Source: Streptomyces litmocidini (lineage in GTDB: Bacteria; Actinomycetota; Actinomycetes; Streptomycetales; Streptomycetaceae). From it: 64,000 bases of DNA. The position numbers and the translations under genes were made by a program. The stretch spans positions 62,001-126,000 of the forward strand of contig NZ_BMTQ01000007.1 of NCBI RefSeq assembly GCF_014649755.1, written 5' to 3'. Below are positions 1-7,880 of the stretch, piece after piece (within the stretch, counting starts at the first letter, position 1; every line of letters begins with the position of its first letter). The notes beneath the pieces are model-generated. The model did not search any database. It saw only the letters and a program-made list of their open reading frames with translations, and had not been told where the DNA came from.

Positions 1-196
1 TCCGTGCGCGGAGGCGGCCCGCCGCGTGGCGCACGAGGGGCGTGTTCCTCTCGATCAGGGTGTTCCGGGCGTACTGGTGCCCGGCCGTTTCCTCCTCCCG
101 TTCCGCGAGTTCGCGGAAGAACGCCCGCGACAGGGTGCGCGCGGCCCGGGGAGCCACCGCGTGGGGCACCTCCAGAACGGGAAGGCCCCCTCGCAC
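1..196 (-). CDS. RNA polymerase sigma factor, SigB/F/G type (5' end only, runs off window)
   Basis: The minus strand reads about 65 residues containing LSRAFFRELAEREEETAGHQ followed by YARNTLIERNTPLVRHAAGR. This matches the start of region 2 in streptomycete stress and development sigma factors of the SigB/F/G group, where LSR-FF-RL and ARNTLIE-N--LVR are typical. The rest lies beyond position 1. The proposed GTG at 194-196 follows a GGGACGAG-like ribosome site. That site and start lie in a 21-bp tandem duplication, so an in-frame GTG seven codons upstream (about 217) is an alternative. The next gene, divergent, encodes an RsbW-like ATPase, the usual anti-sigma partner class. Family assignment is fairly sure; the start is not. 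Confidence 0.7.
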   Translation of the reverse strand, partial: MRGGLPVLEVPHAVAPRAARTLSRAFFRELAEREEETAGHQYARNTLIERNTPLVRHAAGRLRAR

Positions 197-233
197 CGCT
201 CGTCCCGTACGTCGCACCGCTCGTCCCGTACGT
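192..233. repeat. 21-bp perfect tandem duplication at the sigma-factor start
   Basis: Two adjacent identical 21-bp copies (192-212 and 213-233). Read on the minus strand, each contains a GGGACGAG ribosome-site-like element followed by GTG, so both the Shine-Dalgarno and the start codon are duplicated in frame. Confidence 0.85.
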
Positions 234-435
234 CGTCGCCCCGGCCCCCTCGGCCCACACGGGGACGCTTTCTCCCGATGTGCCCGTTCGGCGGCCCGCC
301 CGCGTACCCCCTCCGCGCGGGCCCACCCCTCAGCCGAACGAACCGCTCCGGAAACGGGCGGAAAGGTATCAGACCGACATGTCCGGGCAGGCGATCCCCA
401 TCAGCCTTCGACACATCAGAAAGGAGGGACCCGGG

Positions 436-864
436 ATGAACAGCCGGAGCGCAACCCGGTCCCGTACGACCGCCGGGGCCTCTCCGGCCTCCGCCGGGAG
501 GGCCGGACCCTCACTGCTCCTCACCCCGGCGCAGGCCCGGCGACTGGTCAGCCGCACGCTCGCGGCCCTCGGCCCGCTGCGGCACTCCCAGGTCGACGAC
601 CTGCTGCTCGTCACCTCGGAACTGGTCACGAACGCCCACCGCCACGCGGGCGGCCTGACCTCGTTCGGGATCGCCGTCGGTGGTGACCGGGTGACCGTCT
701 CCGTGGCCGACGCCAGCGGGGATCCGCCGCGCCACGAGCCCCGCGGGGAGCTGCGGCCCGGTGGCTTCGGCTGGCCGATCGTGCTGCGGCTGTGCCGCGA
801 GGTGTCGGTGGACACGCGGCCGGACGGCAAGACCGTCCACGCGGCGGTGACGGTCGACCGCTGA
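436..864 (+). CDS. ATP-binding protein, RsbW/anti-sigma factor-like HATPase
   Basis: Protein of 142 aa. It has the HATPase_c layout of streptomycete RsbW-like serine kinases: a helix with LLLVTSELVTNAHRHAGG (N-box, Glu and Asn for Mg-ATP), then VSVADASGD (G1 box), then GGFGWPIVLRLCREVSV (G2 region). Such proteins bind sigma factors or phosphorylate anti-sigma antagonists in the cytosol. The ATG at 436 has a strong AAGGAGGGA site at 420-428. The gene is divergent from a SigB/F-type sigma gene, which supports an anti-sigma role, though many streptomycete paralogues have unknown partners. Confidence 0.85.
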   Translation: MNSRSATRSRTTAGASPASAGRAGPSLLLTPAQARRLVSRTLAALGPLRHSQVDDLLLVTSELVTNAHRHAGGLTSFGIAVGGDRVTVSVADASGDPPRHEPRGELRPGGFGWPIVLRLCREVSVDTRPDGKTVHAAVTVDR

Positions 865-923
865 GGCCGGACGCCCGGGCGGCCGCGGGGCAGGATCGAT
901 TCGCCCGACCGCACCCCCTGGGC

Positions 924-1490
924 TCACCACCAGTAGGCGGGGTAGCGCGGTGCCGCGCGACGGATGCGGGAGGCGGCGAAGGCGGTCAGCACCAGCAGGA
1001 CGGTGGCGCCGAGGAGCAGGGGGACGAAGCGGCCGGGGGCGGGGGCCTGGAGCACGATGACGACGGAGGTCGCACAGGCCGGCGAGTGCGGGGTGCGGGC
1101 CAGCGTGGTCAGCGCCAGGGTGACTCCGGCGGCGAGGGCGGCGGCCCAGGCGCTGCCGTGCGCGGCGACGGCCGCCACGGCGTATCCGGCGGCGGCGCCG
1201 AGGAGGTGGCCGACGATCACGCTGCGGGGCTGGGCCAGGGGCAGCGCGGGGGCGCAGTGGACGAGCGCGGCGCTGGCGGCCAGCGGGGGTATCAGCACGG
1301 GCTCGTGGATGAGGGCGCCGATGGCGACGAGGCCGAGGAGGGCGGCGGTGGCGGCGCTGACGCTGTGGAAGGCGGCGCCGGGCGCGGGCCGGGCCGGCGC
1401 CCGGCCCGCGATCCACGGCAGGCGCGGTTCCCGGGGGGCGGCGGTCGGTTCGGGGGCGGTGTCGGGACGCGGGGCGGCGTCGGTGCTCAT
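924..1490 (-). CDS. HPP family integral membrane protein
   Basis: About 188 aa from the ATG at 1490 (MSTDAAPRP). A Pro-rich N-terminal tail is followed by four to five hydrophobic helices. The TM1-TM2 loop has the HPP-family pattern: HEPVLIPPLAASAALVHCAP, then LAQPRSVIVGHLLGAAAGYA with the conserved QPR-x-x-x-GH, then TPHSPACATSVVI. HPP proteins are inner-membrane proteins; plant and cyanobacterial members have been linked to nitrite transport, but the function here is unproven. A longer reading frame starts at 1592, but its first 34 residues look like untranslated sequence. Confidence 0.85.
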   Translation of the reverse strand: MSTDAAPRPDTAPEPTAAPREPRLPWIAGRAPARPAPGAAFHSVSAATAALLGLVAIGALIHEPVLIPPLAASAALVHCAPALPLAQPRSVIVGHLLGAAAGYAVAAVAAHGSAWAAALAAGVTLALTTLARTPHSPACATSVVIVLQAPAPGRFVPLLLGATVLLVLTAFAASRIRRAAPRYPAYWW

Positions 1491-1680
1491 GGGATGCGAG
1501 GTTTCCGGGACAGGCGGCCGTGGCCGGGCGGTCGGGGACGGGGTGGGGCGGTCGTTACGGGTCCCTGTGGTCGACAGTCGGCCCGGTCTCACGCCCTGCC
1601 TGGTGCGGCGGCGTGGCCTCGCACCACTCTAACCAGCGGTTTCGCCGCGGCGCGGGCGGGGTCGGAGGCAGGATCTCCTC

Positions 1681-2568
1681 ATGACCGACACTCCCTCCGC
1701 CACGTCCCGCGCCACGCCCGCCTCCGCCCCGCCCGCCTCCGCCCCGCCCGCCTCCGCCGCGCCCTCCTTCCGGCTTCTCCCCGGGGCCGCGGACTCCCCC
1801 GTCCTCCTCCACGTGCCGCACTCCTCCCGCGAGGTGCCCGCGGAGGTGCGCGCCGGGATCCTCCTCGGCGACGGGGATCTGGACCGCGAGCTGGACCACA
1901 TCACGGACTCCCACACGGCGGAGATCGCCGCCGTGGCCGCGGCGGCGGCCGGCACGACGCCCTGGCGGTTCGTCAACGGGCTCTCGCGGCTCGTCGTCGA
2001 CCCGGAGCGCTTCCCGGACGAACGCGAGGAGATGCTGGCCGTCGGGATGGGCGCGGTCTACACCCGGACCACCCACCGCGCGGCGCTGCGGCCGGCCGGG
2101 TTCGACGCGGCGCCGCTGCTCGACCGGTACTTCGTCCCGTACGCCCGGGCCGTGACGGAGGCCGTGGCGGAGCGCCTGGCCGTGGCGGGCCGGGTGGTGA
2201 TCGTCGACGTCCACTCGTACCCGACCGAACGGCTGCCGTACGAGCTGCACGGCGACGGCCCGCGCCCGCCGGTCTGTCTCGGGACGGACGCCTTCCACAC
2301 GCCGCCCGCGCTGCTCGACGCGGCGCGGGAGGCGTTCGGCGGGTTCGGGGGCGTCGGGACGGACAGCCCGTTCGCCGGGACGTACGTGCCGTTGGAGCAC
2401 TACGGCCGGGATCCGCGGGTGAGCGCCCTGATGGTCGAGATCCGCCGCGATCTGTACATGAGCGAGCCGGGCGGGCCCGCGGGACCGGGGGTCGAGGCCC
2501 TCGGGACGGCCCTGGCCGCCCTGGTCGACGCGGTGACCCCGACGGGTGGACGTGCCCGAAAAGCGTAA
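1681..2568 (+). CDS. N-formylglutamate amidohydrolase family protein
   Basis: 295 aa. Family motifs in order: SPVLLHVPHSSREVP, DRELDHITDSHTAEIA (metal-binding acidic/His segment), FVNGLSRLVVDPERFPDERE, VYTRTTHRAALR, VIVDVHSYPTERLPYE and a C-terminal ALMVEIRRDLYM. The family hydrolyses N-formyl-L-glutamate (end of histidine degradation, HutG type) or related N-acyl amino acids. No hut genes are adjacent, so the substrate is open. The N-terminus is an Ala/Pro/Ser repeat (residues 5-25), so the true start could lie slightly inside. The stop overlaps the region just upstream of the next small gene. Confidence 0.85.
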   Translation: MTDTPSATSRATPASAPPASAPPASAAPSFRLLPGAADSPVLLHVPHSSREVPAEVRAGILLGDGDLDRELDHITDSHTAEIAAVAAAAAGTTPWRFVNGLSRLVVDPERFPDEREEMLAVGMGAVYTRTTHRAALRPAGFDAAPLLDRYFVPYARAVTEAVAERLAVAGRVVIVDVHSYPTERLPYELHGDGPRPPVCLGTDAFHTPPALLDAAREAFGGFGGVGTDSPFAGTYVPLEHYGRDPRVSALMVEIRRDLYMSEPGGPAGPGVEALGTALAALVDAVTPTGGRARKA

Positions 2569-2578
2569 AATCGGACAG

Positions 2579-2836
2579 ATGAACCCACTCCGATACGAGC
2601 TGGTGTTCTCCGACGACACGGGGACGGCGGAGGACGTCGTGGTCGTGGAGCGCACGCCGCTCACGGGGTCCGGCGGCCATCCGGTCTACGCCGACCCCAC
2701 CGGCATCATCCGGGCCGAGATCAGCGACCGGAACGAGGTGCGCATCCTCGCGACCGGGGCACATCAGCAGATCTCCCGGCAGGTCCGGGCCCGCGCCCTG
2801 CCCGATCCGGAGGATCCGTCCTCCGCGGCCGCCTGA
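2579..2836 (+). CDS. Small conserved hypothetical protein (possibly DUF6296 type)
   Basis: 85 aa from the ATG at 2579, beginning MNPLRYELVFSDD. It has beta-strand-like segments (EDVVVVERTPL, HPVYADPTGIIRAEI, EVRILATG) and no membrane segment or catalytic motif. The ATG lies 10 bp after the stop of the amidohydrolase gene, so the two are probably co-transcribed. I recall similar small streptomycete proteins with a central GG-HPVYAD-TGI-RAEISD segment, possibly annotated DUF6296, but cannot confirm that here. Function unknown. Confidence 0.7.
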   Translation: MNPLRYELVFSDDTGTAEDVVVVERTPLTGSGGHPVYADPTGIIRAEISDRNEVRILATGAHQQISRQVRARALPDPEDPSSAAA

Positions 2837-2956
2837 GGCCACGCGCCCGCCCCCTCATGCGTTCGGTCGCACCGGACTGGCCCGGGGCCCGTCCGGTGCG
2901 CAGGCTGGGGACGGGCCCCGGGCCGGGGCCGCCCCCGGAGCGAGGAGACCCCGCCG

Positions 2957-3682
2957 ATGACCGCGCCCGCAGCACCCCCGTACCGGTACGACGACCTCAG
3001 CGCGCTGTACCTCAACTGCACGCTCAAGCGCTCCCCCGAGGTCAGCAACACGGAGGGGCTGATCGAGCGCAGCCGGTCGGTGATGGAGGCCCAGGGCGTG
3101 ACGACCTCGCTGGTGCGGCCGGTGGACCTGGACATCGCGACCGGGGTGTGGCCCGACATGACGGAGCACGGGTGGGCGTCGGACGCCTGGCCCGAGCTGT
3201 ACGGGCGGGTGATGGCGGCCGACATCCTGGTGCTGTGCGGGCCGATCTGGCTCGGCGACAACAGCTCCGTGATGAAGCGGGTGATCGAGCGGCTCTACGC
3301 CTGTTCGAGCCTGCTGAACGACGCCGGGCAGTACGCGTACTACGGCCGCGCCGGGGGCTGCCTGATCACGGGCAACGAGGACGGGGTGAAGCACTGCGCG
3401 ATGAACGTCCTCTACAGCCTCCAGCACCTGGGGTACACGGTGCCGCCGCAGGCGGACGCGGGCTGGATCGGCGAGGCCGGCCCGGGGCCCTCGTACCTGG
3501 ATCCGGGCTCGGGCGGTCCGGAGAACGACTTCACCAACCGGAACACGACCTTCATGGCCTGGAACCTGATGCATCTGGCGGGTCTCCTGAAGCGGTCCGG
3601 CGGCGTCCCGGCCCACGGGAACCAGCGCTCGGCCTGGGACGCCGGGTGCAAGCCCGGGTTCCCCAATCCGGAACACCGCTGA
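2957..3682 (+). CDS. Flavodoxin-fold NAD(P)H-dependent oxidoreductase
   Basis: 241 aa. The N-terminal strand/loop ALYLNCTLKRSPEVSNTEGL is the FMN phosphate-binding loop of flavodoxin-like/NADPH-dependent FMN reductases. ILVLCGPIWLGDNSSVMKRVIERL is the second flavin-binding loop typical of WrbA/iron-sulfur flavoproteins, and GGCLITGNEDGVKHCAMNVLYSLQHLGYTVPP completes the fold. It is expected to be a cytosolic flavoprotein reducing quinones, nitro compounds or other acceptors; the substrate is unknown. A GAGGAG site at 2940-2946 precedes the ATG. The C-terminal 60 residues (FTNRNTTFMAWNLMHLAGLL) are normal for actinobacterial members. Confidence 0.85.
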   Translation: MTAPAAPPYRYDDLSALYLNCTLKRSPEVSNTEGLIERSRSVMEAQGVTTSLVRPVDLDIATGVWPDMTEHGWASDAWPELYGRVMAADILVLCGPIWLGDNSSVMKRVIERLYACSSLLNDAGQYAYYGRAGGCLITGNEDGVKHCAMNVLYSLQHLGYTVPPQADAGWIGEAGPGPSYLDPGSGGPENDFTNRNTTFMAWNLMHLAGLLKRSGGVPAHGNQRSAWDAGCKPGFPNPEHR

Positions 3683-3720
3683 CCGGCCCTTCCGGGGGCC
3701 GGGACGTACACCGCACGCAC

Positions 3721-3761
3721 TTGACGTGCACACAAGCGACACTTAGCTTCGCCTTACCTAA
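3721..3761 (+). promoter_or_regulatory. Promoter overlapped by a DmdR/IdeR-type iron box
   Basis: A 19-bp site at 3743-3761 (TTAGCTTCGCCTTACCTAA) matches the actinobacterial iron box TTAGGTTAGGCTAACCTAA at 15 of 19 positions, including both outer TTAG and CCTAA arms. A TTGACG -35-like hexamer (3721-3726) lies 17 bp before a TAGCTT -10-like hexamer inside the box. That is the usual geometry for repression by Fe2+-loaded DmdR1/IdeR. Recognition is by eye; binding is inferred. Confidence 0.75.
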
Positions 3762-3794
3762 GTTATGCCGTCCTCACGTCCGGAAGACCACCGC

Positions 3795-4352
3795 ATGTCC
3801 AGAACCGCGCAGGAGCTCAGACCCGCGCAGGAGCTCACCCCCTCCTGGCTCCTCACCGCCCTCGGGCTCGTCGCCACCGCCGGCATCGCGGCGGCCTGCT
3901 GGACCGCCGGACACGTCCACGCGGACGCTCCCCTGCTGACGGTGGCCCGCTTCTTCCACGTCGCCTTCCTCGTCGTCGGGCTCGGTTCGGTGCTCGCCGT
4001 CGACTGGCTCGCCGTGCTCTGGCTGACCCGGAAGCGGCCGCTGGCCGCCGTCCTCGACACGGCCGTCGCCCTCCAGGCGCCGATCTGGGCCGGGCTCGGC
4101 GGGCTCGTCGTCTCCGGCCTCTTCCTCCGCCCCGACCTCCACTCCCCGCTGACCCTGGTCAAGTTGGGCCTCGTCGTCGCCGTCACCCTCAACGGCCTGT
4201 GGGCGCACCGGATCGGCCAGCTCCTGGAGGGCCACCGCGCCGGCACCGTCCCCCGTCGGCTGCTCGTCCTCTCGGGCCTCGCCGCGACCATCAGTCAGAC
4301 CGGCTGGTGGGGCGCCTGCCTCATCGGCTTCCTCAACAGCCAGGGGACGTGA
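3795..4352 (+). CDS. Small multi-pass membrane protein under an iron box
   Basis: 185 aa from the ATG at 3795, which has a GGAAG site 8 nt upstream. An ATG at 3765 is rejected because it sits only 4 bp past the iron box and has no ribosome site. Five hydrophobic helices are visible: near residues 17-38 (WLLTALGLVATAGIAAAC), 46-72 (FFHVAFLVVGLGSVLAVDWL), 83-104, 112-134 and 145-170. His residues occur in the second helix start and after the fourth helix (LWAHR). I do not recognise a named family. The operator implies induction under iron limitation, so a role in iron or haem handling is possible but inferred. Confidence 0.8.
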   Translation: MSRTAQELRPAQELTPSWLLTALGLVATAGIAAACWTAGHVHADAPLLTVARFFHVAFLVVGLGSVLAVDWLAVLWLTRKRPLAAVLDTAVALQAPIWAGLGGLVVSGLFLRPDLHSPLTLVKLGLVVAVTLNGLWAHRIGQLLEGHRAGTVPRRLLVLSGLAATISQTGWWGACLIGFLNSQGT

Positions 4353-4414
4353 GCCGGGGTCATCGACCCCACCCCGGTTTTGGTTTGTCGGACGATCGTC
4401 AATACGATCCGGCG

Positions 4415-5689
4415 ATGATCACGAGAAAACGGCTGGCGACCGGGGCCTGCGCGCTGCTCGCCGCCCTGAGCGCCGCGCTCCTGCCGACGAACGCGGCCGC
4501 CGACGAGCCGGTGGCGAAGGAATCCCCCAAGGTCGAGCTGGTCCTCGACGTCAGCGGCTCCATGCGGGCCAAGGACATCGACGGCAAGTCCCGCATGGCC
4601 GCCGCGAAGCAGGCCTTCAACGAGGTCCTCGACGCGGTGCCCGAGGAGGTGCGGCTCGGCATCCGCACGCTCGGCGCCGACTATCCGGGCCAGGACCGCA
4701 AGCGGGGCTGCAAGGACACCCGGCAGCTCTACCCGGTGGGCCCGCTCGACCGCACCGAGGCCAAGACCGCCGTGGCCACCCTGGCCCCGACCGGCTGGAC
4801 CCCGATCGGTCCGGCGCTGCTCGGCGCGGCCGACGACCTCGGCGAGGACGGGGCGACCAAGCGGATCGTGCTCATCACGGACGGCGAGGACACCTGCGCC
4901 CCGCTCGACCCGTGCCAGGTGGCGCGCGAGATCGCCGCGAAGGGCATCCACCTCGTCATCGACACCCTGGGCCTGGTGCCGGACGCCAAGACCCGGCAGC
5001 AGCTCACCTGCATCGCGGAGGCGACCGGGGGCACGTACACCTCGGTCCACCGCACCGAGGAACTCTCCCGCCGCGTCAAGCAGTTGGTCGACCGCTCGGC
5101 CGACCCGGTCGTCACCCCCGTGGCCACGCAGGGCGCGGTGCGGTGCGACAAGGCGCCGCAGCTGAAGCCCGGTCTCTACACGGACCGCGAGTCCTTCGGC
5201 GAGCACCGCTGGTACCGGGTGGACCTGCTGCCCGGCCAGGAACTGCGCGCCTCCGTCAGCGTGTCGGCCGACCGGGCCGTCAACAACGACTACGGGGTGC
5301 TGCTGCGCGCCGTCACGCTCCACGGCCGGGAGATCGTCCGCGGCTCCGAGGCGGGCGACGGGCGCACGGACGTGATCTCGACCGGGCTGCGCTACCCGAA
5401 GCCGGAGGCCGACGACGGTCCCGGGGACGCCAAACCCGCCGCCGAGACGGTCTGCCTCCAGGTCAGCAACTCCTTCTCCGCTCCCCCGTCGGTCAAGACG
5501 ACGCCGGGCATGCCGGTCGAGCTGACGGTGGACGTCGTCGACGGCCCGTCGAGCGCGTCGGACGTCGCCTCGTTCGGCCTCGGCCGCGGCTGGTGGCTGC
5601 TCGGCGCGCTGGTGCTCGCCGGCTTCCTGGCCGGTCTGCTCTGGGGCTGGCTGTCCCGCTGGCGCTTCGCTGTCTGGAGGACCAACTGA
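4415..5689 (+). CDS. Exported von Willebrand factor A domain protein with C-terminal anchor
   Basis: 424 aa. A signal peptide (MITRKRLATGACALLAALSA..., cleavage near AAADE) is followed by a vWA domain from residue 40 with the MIDAS motif DVSGSM (45-50), a TPIGPAL threonine segment and RIVLITDGEDTC. A beta-rich C-terminal half follows, then one membrane segment (WWLLGALVLAGFLAGLLWGWL) and a short basic tail. The protein should sit on the outer face of the membrane and bind ligand through a divalent metal. Its stop overlaps the next start (ATGA), so the two are translationally coupled and probably work together. Confidence 0.85.
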   Translation: MITRKRLATGACALLAALSAALLPTNAAADEPVAKESPKVELVLDVSGSMRAKDIDGKSRMAAAKQAFNEVLDAVPEEVRLGIRTLGADYPGQDRKRGCKDTRQLYPVGPLDRTEAKTAVATLAPTGWTPIGPALLGAADDLGEDGATKRIVLITDGEDTCAPLDPCQVAREIAAKGIHLVIDTLGLVPDAKTRQQLTCIAEATGGTYTSVHRTEELSRRVKQLVDRSADPVVTPVATQGAVRCDKAPQLKPGLYTDRESFGEHRWYRVDLLPGQELRASVSVSADRAVNNDYGVLLRAVTLHGREIVRGSEAGDGRTDVISTGLRYPKPEADDGPGDAKPAAETVCLQVSNSFSAPPSVKTTPGMPVELTVDVVDGPSSASDVASFGLGRGWWLLGALVLAGFLAGLLWGWLSRWRFAVWRTN

Positions 5690-6516
5690 TGCGTACCGTA
5701 CGCATGCTCGCCACGGCCGCGCTCGCGGGCGCCGCCCTGCTCGGCCCCGTGGCCCCGGCCGCCCTCGCCGACTCGCCCGGCCCCTCGGCGTCCTCCTCCG
5801 AGGAGGCCGGCCCCACCGAGGCCGGCACTACCTTCCGCACCGCCGCCCGGTTCCTCCCGGGGCAGCAGGCCACGGCGCAGGCCGCCACGGGTGACTACCT
5901 GTACTGGGTGTTCCCCGCGGACACCGGGGAGCGGCCGACCGTGAGGGCCACGGTCACGCTGCCCGACGCGGCGCTGCGGCACGGGCCCGCCACCTGGCGG
6001 ATCGACGTGTACGACGGGCTGCGGCGGCGTCAGCCGTGCATGTACGGGATGCAGTCCCGTACCGCGGCGAAGGAGGCCGCGACCGTGGAGCTGGCCTGTG
6101 TGCTGCGCCCGGTCCGGGCCTCGGCCGACGCCTGGGCGAACGACCCGCTGCCCGGCAGCTACTACGTCCGGCTGACCGTCGCCGGCGGCCCGGACGAGGA
6201 CCTGGGCCAGCCGTTCACCGCGCGGATCGGGACCGACGTCCTCGACGAGGGCGGCGCTTACGCCACGGACGGTTCCCTCGCCGCGCCGCTCGTCCCGGGG
6301 GCGACCACCGCCGACCGGGCGAAGGCGGACGAGGACGCCGGCCGGACCACCGCCGTCGAGGCGGCGGCCCCGGAGGACGGCTGGTCCTCCGGCTGGTGGT
6401 CCGACCGCTGGATCTGGACCCTCGCGGGCGGCGTCCTGGCCGCGCTCGCGGGCATCGGCGGCTACGTCCTGACGCGCGGCACGGGCCGCCCGTCCCGGGT
6501 GCCGCCGGCCGTCTGA
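5689..6516 (+). CDS. Exported membrane-anchored protein, partner of the vWA protein
   Basis: 275 aa. It has a signal peptide (MRTVRMLATAALAGAALLGP...ALA), a globular beta-rich region of about 170 residues (FRTAARFLPGQQATAQAATG, GDYLYWVFPADTGERPTVRA, GSYYVRLTVAGGPDEDLGQP), then a Thr/Ala/Asp-rich linker and one C-terminal membrane helix (WIWTLAGGVLAALAGIGGYVL). A CTGGAGG ribosome site lies inside the upstream vWA gene and the start overlaps its stop by 4 bp. I recognise no enzyme motif. Shared topology with the vWA protein suggests a two-component surface complex. A strong terminator follows. Confidence 0.8.
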   Translation: MRTVRMLATAALAGAALLGPVAPAALADSPGPSASSSEEAGPTEAGTTFRTAARFLPGQQATAQAATGDYLYWVFPADTGERPTVRATVTLPDAALRHGPATWRIDVYDGLRRRQPCMYGMQSRTAAKEAATVELACVLRPVRASADAWANDPLPGSYYVRLTVAGGPDEDLGQPFTARIGTDVLDEGGAYATDGSLAAPLVPGATTADRAKADEDAGRTTAVEAAAPEDGWSSGWWSDRWIWTLAGGVLAALAGIGGYVLTRGTGRPSRVPPAV

Positions 6517-6527
6517 CCGGCGCGTGA

Positions 6528-6571
6528 CGCACGGAGGCCCTCCACCGTTCGCGGTGGAGGGCCTCCGTGCG
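6528..6571. terminator. Bidirectional hairpin terminator between convergent genes
   Basis: A 20-bp perfect stem (6528-6547 with 6552-6571) closed by a TTCG tetraloop lies between the plus-strand exported-protein gene and the minus-strand MFS gene. There is no clear T-run, as is common in Streptomyces. Confidence 0.9.
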
Positions 6572-6591
6572 CGCGGCGGGACAGCGGCCGG

Positions 6592-7818
6592 TCATCCGCG
6601 GGCCGGGAAGCCGTGGGCGCGGGCTCCGGTCACCACGGCGATCACCGGGACGAGCAGCGCCAGGACGCTCCAGGGCAGGGCTCCGGCGCCGAGCCCGCCG
6701 AGGAGGAGGCCGCCCGCGACGCCGCCCGCCGCCATGGCCGCGTTCCAGAGGCTGACCAGCATCGTCTGGGCGGTGTCGGCGTCGTCACCGCCCGCCTCCG
6801 CGACGGCCGTCTGCAGGAGGGTGGGCGCGCCGCCCCAGCCGAGGCCCCAGAGCGCTGCGGCCACCAGGACCAGGGCGGTGCTCGCGGCGGGGACGGCGAA
6901 CGCCGCCGCGGCGACGGCGAAGAGGATCGTTCCGGCGAGGGTCAGGGACCGAAACCCGTGGTCGATGCGACGGCCCGTGAACCAGATCCCGGCGAGCGAG
7001 GCGGCGCCGAAGACCAGCAGGACGAGGCCGGTGGAGCCGGCGAGGCCGAGGTGGTCGAGATAGGCCGCGACGTAGGTGTAGAGGACCGTGTGGGCCAGGA
7101 CGAGGGCGACGGTCACGGCGAGGACGGGGAGGACGCCCGGGGTCTTCAGGGTGCGGGCGACCGGGGCGCGCCCGCCGCGCGGTTCGCCCGGCAGGTCGGG
7201 GACGGCGAGGGCGATCCAGCCGAGGAGCACGACGGCGATCACGGTCATGGCGGTGAAGGCGACGCGCCAGCCGACGGCCTCGCCGAGGAAGCTGCCGGCC
7301 GGGACGCCGAGGGAGAGCGCGAGCGGGATGCCGGTCATCGCGACGGCGACCGCGCGGCCCTGGAGGTGCGCCGGGGCGAGACGACGGGCGTAGCCGGCGA
7401 GCAGGGCCCAGGCGATGCCCGCGGCGACCCCGGCGAGGAACCGGGCGCCCATGGTGAGGGCGTACGAGGAGGAGACCGCCGTGACCGTGTTGGCGGCGGC
7501 GAAGCCGGCCGTCGAGGTGAGCAGCAGGCGCTTGCGGCGCCAGCCGGCGGTGCGGGCGGCCAGGGGGACGGCGGTGAGGGCCGTGCCGAGGGCGTAGCCG
7601 GTGACCGACTGGCCCGTCGCGGCCTCGCCGACGCCGAGGTCGGCGCTCATGCCGGGCAGGACCCCCGCCGGGAGGGTCTCGGTGAGGCTGGTGACGAAGA
7701 CGGCGGTGGCGAGGGCGAGCAGCGCCGGGAGGGGCAACCGGCCGGAGACGGGGGCGGGTTCGGTGCGTACGGGCGCGGAGGTGGCGGAACCGGCCGCCAC
7801 TGTCGTGTCGTGGGTCAT
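6592..7818 (-). CDS. MFS transporter, DHA1/AraJ-like drug or sugar exporter
   Basis: 408 aa with 12 predicted membrane helices and no soluble domain. The N-terminal half has the DHA1 pattern VTSLTETLPAGVLPGMSADLGVGEAATGQSVTGYALGTALTA, with a basic loop AARTAGWRRKRLL (motif A region) and RFLAGVAAGIAWALLAGYARRLAP (motif B/C region). Such proteins export small molecules by proton antiport; the substrate cannot be told. The gene is divergent from a MerR-type regulator across a perfect 22-bp palindrome, so expression is probably controlled by that regulator in response to its ligand. Confidence 0.9.
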   Translation of the reverse strand: MTHDTTVAAGSATSAPVRTEPAPVSGRLPLPALLALATAVFVTSLTETLPAGVLPGMSADLGVGEAATGQSVTGYALGTALTAVPLAARTAGWRRKRLLLTSTAGFAAANTVTAVSSSYALTMGARFLAGVAAGIAWALLAGYARRLAPAHLQGRAVAVAMTGIPLALSLGVPAGSFLGEAVGWRVAFTAMTVIAVVLLGWIALAVPDLPGEPRGGRAPVARTLKTPGVLPVLAVTVALVLAHTVLYTYVAAYLDHLGLAGSTGLVLLVFGAASLAGIWFTGRRIDHGFRSLTLAGTILFAVAAAAFAVPAASTALVLVAAALWGLGWGGAPTLLQTAVAEAGGDDADTAQTMLVSLWNAAMAAGGVAGGLLLGGLGAGALPWSVLALLVPVIAVVTGARAHGFPARG

Positions 7819-7832
7819 GTCCGTATGCTCGA

Positions 7833-7854
7833 ACCCTCACATCGATGTGAGGGT
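7833..7854. promoter_or_regulatory. 22-bp perfect palindrome, MerR-type operator
   Basis: The sequence reads ACCCTCACATC followed by its exact reverse complement, with CCTCA/TGAGG arms like SoxR and other MerR-family operators. It lies between the divergent MFS (start 7818) and merR-like (start 7881) genes and probably controls both. Confidence 0.85.
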
Positions 7855-7880
7855 CAAGCGATTCCCTGGAGGGGCTTCCC

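Noticed and set aside
3765..3794. Start of the iron-box membrane protein at ATG 3765
   Set aside because: It would lie 4 bp after the iron box and at or before the expected transcript start, without a ribosome site. ATG 3795 has GGAAG at 8 nt.
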